Notes under the pieces: generated by a model
Seen by the model: the letters and a program-made list of their open reading frames with translations, nothing else
The model's database searches: none
Told to the model about the DNA's origin: nothing
Shown here: positions 25,801-38,700 of the stretch, piece by piece
How the letters are laid out: each line of letters starts with the position of its first letter
Numbering within the stretch: the first letter of the stretch is position 1
Program-made: the position numbers and the translations under genes
Source: Nyssa sinensis
Lineage: Eukaryota; Streptophyta; Magnoliopsida; Cornales; Nyssaceae
Assembly: GCA_008638375.1 (NCBI GenBank)
Contig: CM018048.1
Coordinates: 3,191,940-3,255,939 of the forward strand
DNA: 64,000 nt
Reading direction: 5' to 3'

Positions 25801-28800
25801 AACAACATAGTTGCAGTCCAATATTTCCAGCAACTAATTCACAACACCAACAACCAATCGACTTCTCAATGGTATGGTATTCCGATGGCGAAAAGGAATA
25901 TAACAAAGATTGGAGCAATTTGTTTGATCTGAAGAAGGACAAGAGTTGCCATAAGGTTCTGGTCAAGTACAACCACTCTAACGTCATCAAATGCAATAGT
26001 GGAAGTGTTGGAAACCATGAAAGTGCTTTTTACTTCTTTGAAAAGACCATTCATGTCTCCTACATCATCAATTGTAGATTATCTTAACCATTTCATAAAA
26101 ATTCATAGGCTGATTACAAATGTGGGGCAATTGAGCTTAGGAGATTATTTATGTAATGTGATGCCATGTTAGACTGGCAGCTTATTTCAGCACTTCCCTG
26201 TCCTCCTTTATAGCAGAAATCACTTCTCCCTTTTCCTAGTGATTATCATCTCTTTTATAATAGATCATTTGCCGAACGCACGTGTCATTTAATTTTATCT
26301 ATGATATGACATGAAAACAAGTTGCAAGAATTAAAAGTTTTAGCATTTATGAACTTGTATAGCATCAGACTAAAGTTTTAGCATTTATGAACTTGTATAG
26401 CATCAGACTATGGGCTAATGAATCTTTTTCCAACCCCACCCCAAAGAAAACTATTTTTTTTAAGTAAATAAATAAATAAACTATTGAGTATTGACCATGT
26501 CTTCTCCTAGTTTTGAAAAAATTTCATTTCCCATTTTTTTTTTTTTTGATAGGTAAGACATGCACATCCATGTCCCAACTAGGAGATACTACTCAACTAA
26601 TAAGCACGGATACGGACACGGGACATGGATACGATACGACACGACACGAACACGTTATTTCTAAAAAAAGTAGGACACGGACACGAACACGTTAGGGACA
26701 CGTTGAATATATATAAATTTTTTTATATTTTTATATGACCATATAATGAAAACCTAATGTTATTTCAATTAAACTTGACATAAAAACATACAAATTTAAA
26801 AAATATTATTAAGATATTAGAATAACAAAGTCATTAAATAAAAATTAAAGAACTTCTTCATTTAATCATCAACATCCATGATTCAAGTATCCGAACACAT
26901 GTCCGGTAAGTGTCCGAGAGTGCCGGTGTCCGACACGGACACATGAGCCAAAATAGAGTGTCCGTGCTTCTTCGCTACTCAAGTTACCAGCTGGTGGTAA
27001 CTTCCTAGGAAAAATTAAACCACAAGAGAACTTGGCTGAAAAATAGTGATTGTATTTTCCCACCCAAAAAATTTCAAAAAAATAAAAGAAAATTCAATAA
27101 TCCCATTTGTTAAAAAAATTAATAAGAAAGTTTATTCATCATTGGCCATTGGCCACAACTAGGAACTAAAAGGATTGACTTTTATACATTAAAAAAAACA
27201 CACACACACACATTCTTACTTCAAACAATGCCACATGGAGGAAAATGTTAATAGAAGTAAAATTGAAGAATTTTTTTTTTTAACTTGTAGTCGAACTCTA
27301 AGAAGCACGGATACTGATACGGGACACGGATACAGATACGAAACACGACATTTTTCAAAAAAATTGGACACGGATACGTTTAAGACACGTTAAATAAATA
27401 TATATGTATTATATATTTTTTATATGACTATATAATAAAATTTTGATATTATTTCAATCAAGATTGGCATAAAAATACGCAAATTACATAAATATTATTA
27501 GTATATAAAAATAAAAAGTCATTAAATAAAAAATTAAGAATTTCATTTAATAATCAAAATTCATGATTCAAATTTCAAATTTCAAAACAAATTTTTTAAT
27601 TACTATATATATTTGTGTGCGCGTATAAAAAAAAAAGTAGTGGAGAAGAGGAAGAGAAAAAGAGGTAAAAAAATCAATAAAAAAATCTAAAAATGTGTCT
27701 CCAACGTGGCCGTAACATGTCTAGGACATGTCCGACATTCGGAAAAATTAGACACTCATTTTTTACATATCTGACACATGTCCAAGACGTGGCCGACACA
27801 GATACGTGATAAAAAAAAAGAAAAGAGTGGCCGTGCTTCATAGGTCAAACTCTTTCATTCATTATTGGAAGAATTAGTCTATCAAATTGTAAGAAAATAT
27901 CACATGCTAACAGACATTACAAAAATAAAATAAAATAAAATAGAAAAGAATGCTTTAAAAAAAAGTACTAGAACTTACAGTCAATTTTGAAGTAGCTTTG
28001 AGCTGATTTATCAAAAGTGGAAATGTTGCCCCTCGAATCAAAAGAGTTGTTACAACTATAGATGCCCACCTAGAAGAAATAACAAACAAAATAAAACACT
28101 TTTTATTATAGGTAAGTGCCTGGGGATCATAGTAGTATTCATTCAAAACCTTTTGATAATGTGTTGCATCTTATATGCATTGTGTTTTCAAATACATAAT
28201 GGCAACCATCTTCTTAGCAAACACTTGAAAGCCTTGAGCAACACAAACATGTACCTAATTTACATAGCAAGTTTAAACGTATACCTTTCTACACAACAGG
28301 AAACCATCTCTCCCTCACTTTTCTTTATCTGGCATACTTGCTACGAGCATGGAATAAAACATCGAAATATATCATAATCATAGTTACCAGAAAACACTAA
28401 TACCCTAGCAATTCTCGTTTTGGTACGTTCACTTCAATAGAGGGAACAATTTCATCCCAAAACACTAAATTTGGCAATCCGATAAATATTTTCTTAATTT
28501 TTTTATTAGTTTTCTTTCAAGGAGAAAAAAGATTAACATATATATGTTCCCCAATTTGATGCATTTACGTCTTTGTTCAATTGCAAGTGTTTTTCTCTTC
28601 ACTTTGATTGGTTGCTGTTAGATTATGCAAGCTTCAGTTTTGGATCTTCTCAAGAGATGGACAGGCCAATAGATATGAAGTCTGGAATAGTGGAAGCAAC
28701 CCCTTTATCTTTTTTGGTGTCTTTGGTTGGAAAGAAATAAAAGGATTTTTTAATGGAAGGTTATGCCTCTTCGTAGTTTTAATGATAGTGTTTTTAAAGT

Positions 28801-31800
28801 TTTATACTTTTGGGTCCAAGAATCGCACCCCTCTTAAACAAATACTTTCGTAGATTTTTTTTTTTGGGGGACACAAGCGAGACTAATTTTTGAGAATCAT
28901 CTCCATTTTTGTAAATGGGTTCACCCCCCTAAGGCATTTCTTTAATACAATTTACTTATTAAAAATTGTGACAAATTTTCACAACTATATGGACAACTTG
29001 TGAAATTCAATAATATTACTACTTACCCCATCATAATTCACCTACATCAACTATTATATAAGCCTACCTCCATCATACAACATTTAAAGTACGTATCTAT
29101 TTAAGTTCCCTTCAGCATACTATAACGATATAACGATCTATGTTCCAAGTAACCTTGATCATGATATATCACTTGATCTGTGTGTATATATATTTTTTTT
29201 GATAAGTAAATGTAAGATGTATATTAAAAAGCGTCCAAGAAGGACAACTAGGGCAAAGCCCCAAGAAGATTTACAAAGGTCTTAACGACCCCAAAAATTC
29301 AACAAAGGAAGAAACAGTGACAGGGAAAGCCTCTTTGGCCCAAAAAAATAAAAAGTGCAAAAACACGTCTTTGAAGAAAGGAGCAGAGAGTTCCTCATCT
29401 TCAAAGACGCGATTGTTTCTTTCCTTCCAAAGACACCACAACAAACATATAGGGGCGAGCTTCCAAATTCTCTTGATCTCTGCTGAAGGGTTGTGCCCTG
29501 TCCAAGCCAAAAGAAGGTCCCTGACTGAACCAGACATAACCCAAGAGACACCAAAAAGAGCAAAGATAATATTCCAACAACTCCAAGAAACAGGGCAGTG
29601 AATGAGAAGGTGATCCACCGTCTCTTCATCCTTCTGACAGAGATAGCACCTACTAGCCAAAAGGAATCCTCGCTTCTTCAAGTTCTCCGCTGTTAAGATG
29701 GCCTTCCAAGAGGCTTCCCAAGCAAAGAAAGAGGCGTTAGGGGGGGCTTTAGAGTGCCAGATGAGTTTCCAAGGGAAAAGAGTGTTGTCCAAAGCAACCA
29801 AGCTCAAGTAAAAGAATTTGACTGAAAAAGAAAGCTTGCTTGGCCTCCACACCCTCTTATCCTCCCTCCCTTCCGTAGCTTGGAAATGGCATATGTGTCC
29901 AAAGAAAGAGCCCACCTCATCTAACTCCCAATCGAAAAAGTTTCTCCTAAAACGAGGAGTCCAGACAAGTTTGTTCCCAACACATTCCAAGTACTCACGG
30001 ACCCAAGCCTCCTTGTTGCTAGCCAAACTGAATAAAGCAGGAAATTTCATCTTAAGCGGCATGTCCCCGGTCCATAGGTCATCCCAAAATTTAACACGGC
30101 CACCATTTCCGATAACAAAAGAACACTGATCATTGAAACCCCTCCACCCTTTTCTGATGGAACCCCACAAACCGCAACCGTGAGGCCCCTCCACACTACT
30201 CGAGCACCAACCTCCATAATCAAGCCCATACTTAGCAACAATGATCTCTCTCCACAGCTCCCCATTGCTCTCTCCGAACCTCCATAACCATTTTCCTAAG
30301 AGAGCTGTGTTGAAAAGACCCAAGTCTTTCACCCCTAGACCTCCGAGAGACACCGGCTTTTTGATTTTGTTCCATGCCACTAAATGAATCTTCCTACTCT
30401 CTCCCTTCTTGTCCCCATAAGAAGTCCCTTTGAATCTTCTCTAGCTTTCAGCTGACTGACTTTGGCATGGAGAAAAAGAGACATGAAGTAGGTGGGGAGG
30501 TTAGCCAAAGTGCTTTTAATAAGGGTAAGCCTGCCGCCCTTGGAGAGGAACTGACTCTTCCAACCTGACAGCTTGCTAAAGAACCTTTCAATCACAGGAT
30601 CCCAAACCCCAATAGAACGCGAAGGAGCACCCAAAGGTAGACCCAGATAAACCAAGGGGAAGCAACCCACTCTGCAGCCTAACGTGCTGGCTAACATGTC
30701 CATCTCTTGAATCTGACCAACCAGAGTAATACTGCTTTTGGAGAGGTTGATCCGCAACCCTGAAACAAATTCAAAGCACCCAAGAATGCATCGCACAAAA
30801 CGAAGCTGGCGCACTGAAGGATCACAAAAAATAATGGTGTCGTCTGCAAACAGAAGGTTGGAAATGGTGACCTCCCCTCCCCTTCTGTCCTCAACCGGAA
30901 AGCCTTTGATAAGGCCAACCTCCTCCGCACGGAACAAAAAACGGCTCAAAGCCTCCATAGCAATCACAAAGAGGAAAGGAGATAATGGGTCCCCCTGTCT
31001 CAAACCTCTAGAAGAACGAAAGAAACCTGCTGAGGAGCCGTTGACGAAAACCGAAAAAGAGACGGTAGATATACACGACTGAATCCACTGTCTCCACTTG
31101 CACCCAAAACCCATCTTGGTCAGCATAGTCATCAAAAAGTTCCAATTAACATGATCGAAAGCCTTCTCAATGTCCAGCTTGCAAACAAGCCCTTTCATTT
31201 TCTGTTTTCTCCTAGCGTCAATACATTCATTGGCAATGAGAGCCGCATCCAGGATTTGCCTACCCTCCACAAAGGCACTTTGACTACGAGAGATGATGGT
31301 ACCCATAACCTTCTTCAATCTAAAGGAAAGAACTTTTGCAATGAGTTTGTAAATGCTGCTGACAAGACTTATGGGGCGGAAGTCCTTGATGCAGCTGGCA
31401 CCATCCTTTTTAGGGATGAGGGCAATGAAAAAGGCATTGAGGCTTCGCTCAAAGCCCCCCTCCATATGGAATGCCCCAAAAACAGCCATAATATCCGCTT
31501 TCAAGACGTCCCAACATCTTTGAAAAAAAGCCATAGTGAATCCATCTGGCCCCGGGGCTTTATCCCCATTGCAAGCATCTAAGGCTTCCACCACCTCCTT
31601 TTCCGAGAAAGGGGTCTCCAAATGAGAGATTTCATCACCATTCAGCCTACTGAAACAAATATCATCCACACTCGGTCTCCAGTAATGCGGCTCAGTGTAA
31701 AGATTGGAAAAGAAATCAACAATTCCCCTTCTAATGGACTCCTCCTCAGTGAGAGGATGATCACCAATGACAATAGAGCATATCTTGTTCTTCCTGAAAT

Positions 31801-34800
31801 GATAGGAAGCTGTTCTGTGAAAGAATTTTGTATTGCGATCACCCTCTCTAAGCCAAAGGGCCCTAGATTTTTGCCTCCAAGAGATTTCCTCCATCTTGAG
31901 AATATGCCCGATCTGGCCTTTTAATCCTTCTCTTTCACTTTTTTGATCAATAGAGAGGGAGCCCATCTGATCCTCCCTGTCTAGCTCCATTAAGTTGTTC
32001 AACAAAGTCTGCTTTTTGACTTGGATAGAACCAAAGACCTCACGGTTCCACCTTTTCAGATCTTCTTTAAGCAGCTTCAGTTTTCTAGCAAGACAATAAC
32101 TTGGGGAACCGGACACATCGTAAGATGCCCACCAATTGCTCACCATGTCCACAAAGCCTTCTGATTCCAACCACATATTTTCAAACCGAAAAGGGCTTTT
32201 CCTTGCACTAAAACCTCCACAATGAAGCATAATGGGATGGTGGTCGGAGCAAGGCCTTGGAAGGCACTTTTGGGAAATGCCGGGGAAGGCGTCCTCCCAA
32301 GTGTTTGAAACTAGAAACCTGTCCAAACGAGACATAGCCGTCTGAGAACCTCCTCTGGACCAAGTAAACCTTCCTCCCTCCAAAGGTAAATCCACCAAAC
32401 TTTGAGAATTGATGAAATCGTTGAAGCTCCTCATTGTAGCAGTCAGCCTTCCTCCCCCTTAACCTCTCTTCAGGGAACTGCACTGCGTTGAAATCCCCCC
32501 CAAGACACCAGGGAACCTGCCAAGAGGAAAGCATCACTTGCAGCTCATTCCAGAAAAGGCCTCTGTCACTCTCTATCACAGGCCCATAGACACCGCAGAA
32601 ACCCCACTCGAAGGAGTTGGAGATCAAACAAAACTTACAGACAACGGAAAAATCACCCACTCTATGCTCAATGACATTAACCAGGCGGGAATCCCAAGCC
32701 ACTAAGATACCTCCAGCCGTGCCACGGGCATTCAAAGCAGCCCATTTAATCCATCGAGAGCTCCAAATGGAGCGGACCACACTCCTTGAAATGAGATCCA
32801 ACTTGGATTCCTGAAGACATATAACTGAAGGCTTCCATTCTTGAATTAATCCTCTGATAACTGAGCGTTTATCTGGGTCGTTCAAACCCCTCACATTCCA
32901 TGATAAAATATTTAATTGCATAAAACCAACAGTTAGGCCATCTCCTTGACTTCCCCAACAGCTACCATCTCTCTGCTGCCCCCATAATTGACTATGCAGG
33001 ACAGCTCTTTCATAACCCTTCTCAGACGTTTGGCTGATCTGTCTTCCTTGTTTTTCTCAGAGCCATTACTGCAACCTGGTCTTGGCATAGAGTTACTCAT
33101 GATGATTTCGCTAAATAAGTCCATCAACCGTTCCTCAAAACCAGGCACATGTGACTCCCAGAAGTTTACTTACTTTTTCCATTTTCCGGAGCACCCAACT
33201 GTCCGATTGAGTCTGTTGCATTCGTAACAGGTCTGCCTTGTGCTCCTCTTGAAACTGAAGAGTAGCATTGGAAGAACCAGCCGGCAAATCAACTGCTAAT
33301 GGATTGTAATCCTCTGGATTTTCTAAAAAAACCTGACTTCGCAACACCATGTCACCTCTATGATCAGCTGTCAGAGACTGTAAGTCGTGAAAGGACGTCA
33401 ATTCTTCTTCAGCCGAAAAGGAACAACCTGCTGCCAAATTGTGTTGAAACGGGTCCGGGCAGTAGCTGTGTTCCAGATATTGGAGGAAATCAGACTCATC
33501 TGCGATGCTACTGTGATCGGAGTCGTGCCAGTCTGAACTGCTCTCCACCTGCGCTATCTGCTTCTCTGAGCTTCCGTGTCCCTGAAGTGTACCTGTCTCC
33601 AACCTCCGGTAGACGTCGCTGGGATCACAAGCTGCGGCTTCTCTCTGTGCCGTAGCTTCTTCTGCCACTGATAAGGAAGGAATAAACTGAGAGGAAGTCC
33701 CTGGATCAGCCGTGGTAGTTGGGTTCTGTTTGGAGGTTTGAAGATGGGCCGTAGAAGCCACACCAGGCGCAGAGATGTGCTCCGATCTGGGCTCCAAGTG
33801 GGCCGGCCCAGGCCCTCCTTTAGCACCTCCTTTCTTTTGGGCTAGCCTGATACTTTCCTTGGGCAGCCCATTGAATGACCTAGCGTGGGCCAAAGGAGAC
33901 TCCCTCAGCACTGAGAAGCGACCCGAATTGGGCTCATGCTGGACTGACCCATGCCCTCCTATATCTCCTCCATTCCTTTGGGCCAGCAAGGTAATGTTTC
34001 TTGGACAGCCCATTAAAATTTACCCCTTGAGTATTAGATGGGCCCAGTCCATTGCTGAAGTCTTTTTGCTTATGGAACTGGCCCAAACCTTGCGGCCCAT
34101 CATAAAAGGCATTAGAAAGGCCCTCAAAGCCCCGTCTCCTAAAAGGCTCTGGATTGTTCCTGCGATCAGAAAGCCACCGACCATGCGACCTTCTTTCATC
34201 CGTAAAATTTTGAAATTTCAAAGCCTCTGCAGAAGCGACAGGGAGATGGCGTCCAAGGTTGGATTTGTCAGGGTGTCTCAGTCCCTCGTCAGAGGGTCGA
34301 AGCTCCCGTTCGGAGTGTCGTAGCCCCAGATCACGGTGTCGTACTCTCCTGTCAGGCGGTCGCAATCCTTTGTCAGGATTGCGTCAAGCGATCCGACGCG
34401 CCCTTGGCGCGTGTGTTCCCGGAGTGACCATCCCCTCGCCGTCGGTGACCACTGCATCTTCCGGCCAACTTGGAACCATCTCCACGCACCTAGGCCCAGC
34501 TTCCGACCAGATTGGAATGGTGAAGAACCAACTCCCACATTTGATGCTGAAAGAAGCGGGAATAACTTCTGGTCGGCTGTGAACTAGAATCCTTGCCCAC
34601 CTCAGATGCCTTCGAGCAGCCGTATCCCTGTCCATCGTCACGAACTCGCCGCACCGGTTTCCCATCTCACGGAACGCTTCCATGCTCCACAGAAATGCCG
34701 GAAGCCCCATCAGACGAAGCCATATAAAGCCTTGCTCGTTCGGCCCCAAGCTACATCCCGACGGGGACCATGGTTGAAGCGTCACCGAGAGCCCTTCGAA

Positions 34801-35748
34801 AGACCAGTGATTGTTCCGGAGGATCCTTGTTGCCTCTTTTTCCGACGGACAGTTCGAAAAGAAACCACGCGTCGTGCATGTCGAGGGTCTTCAGACCTGC
34901 TTGAATCCCCCAACTCCGAAGAGCCCAACTGTGGATCTTTTGTCTATCCGGGACAGGGGTGTCCAAATTTCCAAACCTGCCGATCAAGCATCGACGGAGG
35001 TAGGTCAGTCGACTTCTACAGGACTCTAACTGAATCTCGAAATCTTCACGGGCGTGAGCTGGACAGGATTCCACCCTAACTGGGTCCACAGGCCAATCGT
35101 CAATTTTACAGACATCCAGGTAAGACCTTTTACTATTGTTGGGAGGACTTGATTCTGATAATCCTATTTTCCTGAAAGCTTGTGCATAAATCGACCAACC
35201 CCCTTGCGTTTGAACTTCTGGCAAAAAAATAGAATGAGTTCCTCTCTGCGAACGGCCTTCCACCCTCATGAAATTTCCTTTCCGATTTGAACCTGTTCGC
35301 AAAAAAAGACTCCTGTTGCGTCCGTGCAGTCCGAGCGGGAACACAATCTGTTTTCTACCTTCTGAAAAGGCCTCCAATGTGTTGCAAAGCCATTCCAACT
35401 CCCACCTGAGAACCCATAATCTTCGAACCACACCTATACCTCGTTCAATGAGTTGAAAAACTTCACCCGTTTCATCCACTTCATGAGCGACATCAAACGA
35501 TTTTTCCCCAATTTGTGCAAACATAATTTTAATTTTTGTAGCTTAAAATTATTGTTCCATCTTTCCCAAATGTTGCCAAGAGAAATCGAATATATATATA
35601 TATATATATATTTGTTGCTGATAGATAATGGCAACTGATGAAGCAGTATTTTCATATGCAAGCCATTACGAGCTTTTGTACACAGGAGTGCTTATAGCTT
35701 TTCTAACTTACTAGAATCTTGTTCTCTTCAAGACTCCAGCTCTTGTGA

Positions 35749-35781
<33 letters not shown>

Positions 35782-38700
35782 TGCATTTATTTCTTTTAAG
35801 GCTCTCCAAAGACGATCATTGTTTACATATTCTCTCTCCCTTAAACACAAACTCCTCTCTAAGTGCAATATAGTCTCATATTTATACTTTCTCTCTTGTG
35901 CGCACAATTATTATTTTTTGGCATTGAATCAAAATTATGCAGCCTTGAGATGAAGCTTTTTATTTTATTTTCAATTGCTTTGTATTTTTTTAGCTCTCGT
36001 TTCTTGTTACCTTCTTCATATTATACAATTTCCATATTAATATGGTCTTTAGCAGGATGGGTACTATCACAAAATGACAGACCAGTCTCCATGTGACACG
36101 TGTGACTACAGACGCAGACGCTCGGCCATCCAGAGCAGGACTCAAACGCTCGGTCATTCAGAGCAGACTCAGACGCTCAGTCATTCAGAGCGAGCTTAGG
36201 CACTTAGCCTTTAGAACTCACAAGGTCTGAGCACAAGGCCTTTAGAGCTTCCTTCAAGGTTTAGAGCTCATCACTGCCTTAAATATTCTACTGAGCAAAG
36301 GAAAAGTAAAAAGTCATCGACAAAGAAACTGCCACTCACGGATATCTCTCAAGCGCAGCATCCAACATGGTAACTGCCATTCTCCGATGATCAAATCCCT
36401 ACTTCTATGACTCTAAATCCTAATCAACTTCGGAAAGCCACAGCCTATAAATTAAACCCTAGAGGTACGCTTTACACTCATGCTCATTCTTTGGTTTACA
36501 ATTACAGTCTTTCAATTCAGTTTTATTGACTTAAGTATCGGAGCGGCTACCGCCGAAGCCAATCCGGTAGGCCCTCTGATCCTTCTCTTTGAGTGTTTCT
36601 CAGGCAACGGAGTTCGGAGCACCTATCGATCAAAAAGTGCAGCATCAAGGTACCATTCACTTGGAAGTCGAAGATTTGGCTACCATTGGCTTGCAACACC
36701 AGGATTTTGTGGAAAATGTCAACTCAGAGGAGTTTGAAAGATATATTAACTATTATACAAGATTTTATGAATAGTTTGACATGACTAGAGTACTTTAGAT
36801 ATTGATGAGACTTTAACTCCTTTAATTTGAGTGGTTTAGGTGGAGAAAGTAATGATACTTTTGAGTTTGAGCCACATAAGATATTAATGTGGTACCAAAT
36901 TTCTTTGAAGGGTTGGTTATATTACATTGTTGTACCCAAAACAAGAAAAGTTTTATCATATATTGGTGCAGTTATGGACTTCAAATATTTGAACTATATT
37001 TGATTTGTTTTTTTTTCAATAAATGATCTGTTTGCATATTTGAACTTTTTTTTTACATTAATATAATTAAATTTTATGATATTATAATAATTAGTATTCT
37101 TTATACTCTCAACAATGCACATTTTTATAGCTTATGTACTATAAACTTATCAAAGATACATTTTATCAGCAATATTGCGATTTAAAATGATAAATCAGAA
37201 TCCCTACCAACACTTCTAAAATTACAATAAAAATTTCCATGGTATGATTTAATATCTACCATTGAAAAAAAAAAATTGTAATATCAATATGTGATTGTGA
37301 TATATCCATATTTTCGAACTTGTAATATATTTTCATTTATGATATTTCATTACTGGGTATGAGATCAAAACATACTACTTGATTTGTGTGTTAGTGAACT
37401 ACCAAAAGAATGGCTTGTATGAGAAAAATAAGTGAAACGTCAAATGTAATGAGCTTAGGGATGCCAAGATTCTTAAGCTCAAGAATTTTCCAATCCACTA
37501 TTCCATGAGCATAAGTAGAGACAAGGGCATTCCAAATATTATTATTATTCTTCCTCTTTGTCTTGATCCACAATGTACTCAAAATCTACCTCAAGGGACT
37601 AGAAGAAACCCAAATAATGCCAACCAAGGAAACCAGGGATCACAATTATCAAGCAACTAGGAACGTCAACAAGGCAAATACGGGATGGGGCGCCCCAATC
37701 CCAAACTGCCCCGTTTAAAAAATACCTTCCAAGCATGTCTCGTGACTCCGCCTCAAGTGGTATCGTATCCCCAACCTCAATTGAGTTATGTAAACTCATA
37801 CCCATCTTGCCCCACTGTGATTGGGCTAAACTCATTATCCTAATTTAAAAAATAATAATAATAACCAAAGGAAAAGGCTGATTTTTTAATGTTATTATTC
37901 CACAATTTTATATATATATATATATATATATTTTCATGCATAAGTTAGGCGTTTTAACTATATAAAAAAGAGTAATTAGAAGATTTTATAATATAATCTG
38001 GGTATGACAGGTTTAAACATTCTTTCCCCAAACTCACCCCTAGGATTTAACCTTTTTTTCTCAAACCCGCTCCAAGCCCCTTTATTTCTTCCCCCAACTC
38101 AGGCATCCCTAGACATGGTTAAGCAAGCCTTCCTATATATGTTTAAGCAAGGCCCTAGCTTTGCCAACGTCCCATTAGTCATTACCCTACTGATTCAACA
38201 GGCTCCTTTCAATCAAGGGAACAGGAACACTTTGATAAAATAAAAATATTGTTATGTATTGATCTCAATCAACAATAATTAAAAACTAGTACTTAAAAAA
38301 GATTAGCATCTACAAAACAAACTATCTTCTTATATGAACCTGTGAACGCAAACATAACTCCTTACCAATTGAAGCCAGTAAAAGAATGAACGCCATCGAT
38401 GAGATATTGCAAGGCCGCAACGGGGAAGAAAGAATCTGCAGCTGCAATTGCGACTTCATTCACAGCAGGGGCTTGGGAAGCCACAGCTTCAACAGTTTTA
38501 TCCGCAAGAACTTCAGCAACATCAGTCATGTACCCAATGTTGCTCGCCTCATCTCCAATTGTTGTCGACATATGTCTACTGAAAAATGATCCAATCATGG
38601 GCGGAACAAAGAATTGAGAACATCTCTGCTCCTGAAGAGTAGCACCAAACCCTGAGGAACTGGTAAGGCCGCCTCCAAGTGATCGCCTTTGAAGAAAATT

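Larger units (their letters stand above)
29193..35600 (-). mobile_element. Near full-length plant L1-type LINE, coding-damaged
   Basis: Minus-strand order: ORF1 (35524 to 33135), then ORF2 with endonuclease, reverse transcriptase and C-terminal RNase H/zinc-finger-like region (32921 to 29271), then a 3' end with an A run at 29193-29200 in element sense. It sits in OXA1 intron 1 in the same orientation as the gene. The 5' end is uncertain: it may lie at about 35600 or as far as 35745, where GTGTGTATATATAT recurs and matches the flank at 29180-29193, as a target duplication would. Confidence 0.88.

Noticed and set aside
25776..26087. A 103-codon plus-strand frame in OXA1 intron 2 as a nested gene
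   Set aside because: No known domain, no clear promoter, and it follows a transposon-like terminus; kept only as possible captured sequence.
31151..31582. Plus-strand frames of 100-143 codons in 29-35 kb
   Set aside because: They are opposite-strand shadows of the LINE coding sequence with no recognisable domain.
37599..38243. Open frames of 78-79 codons in OXA1 intron 1
   Set aside because: Short, compositionally biased and with no recognisable similarity.
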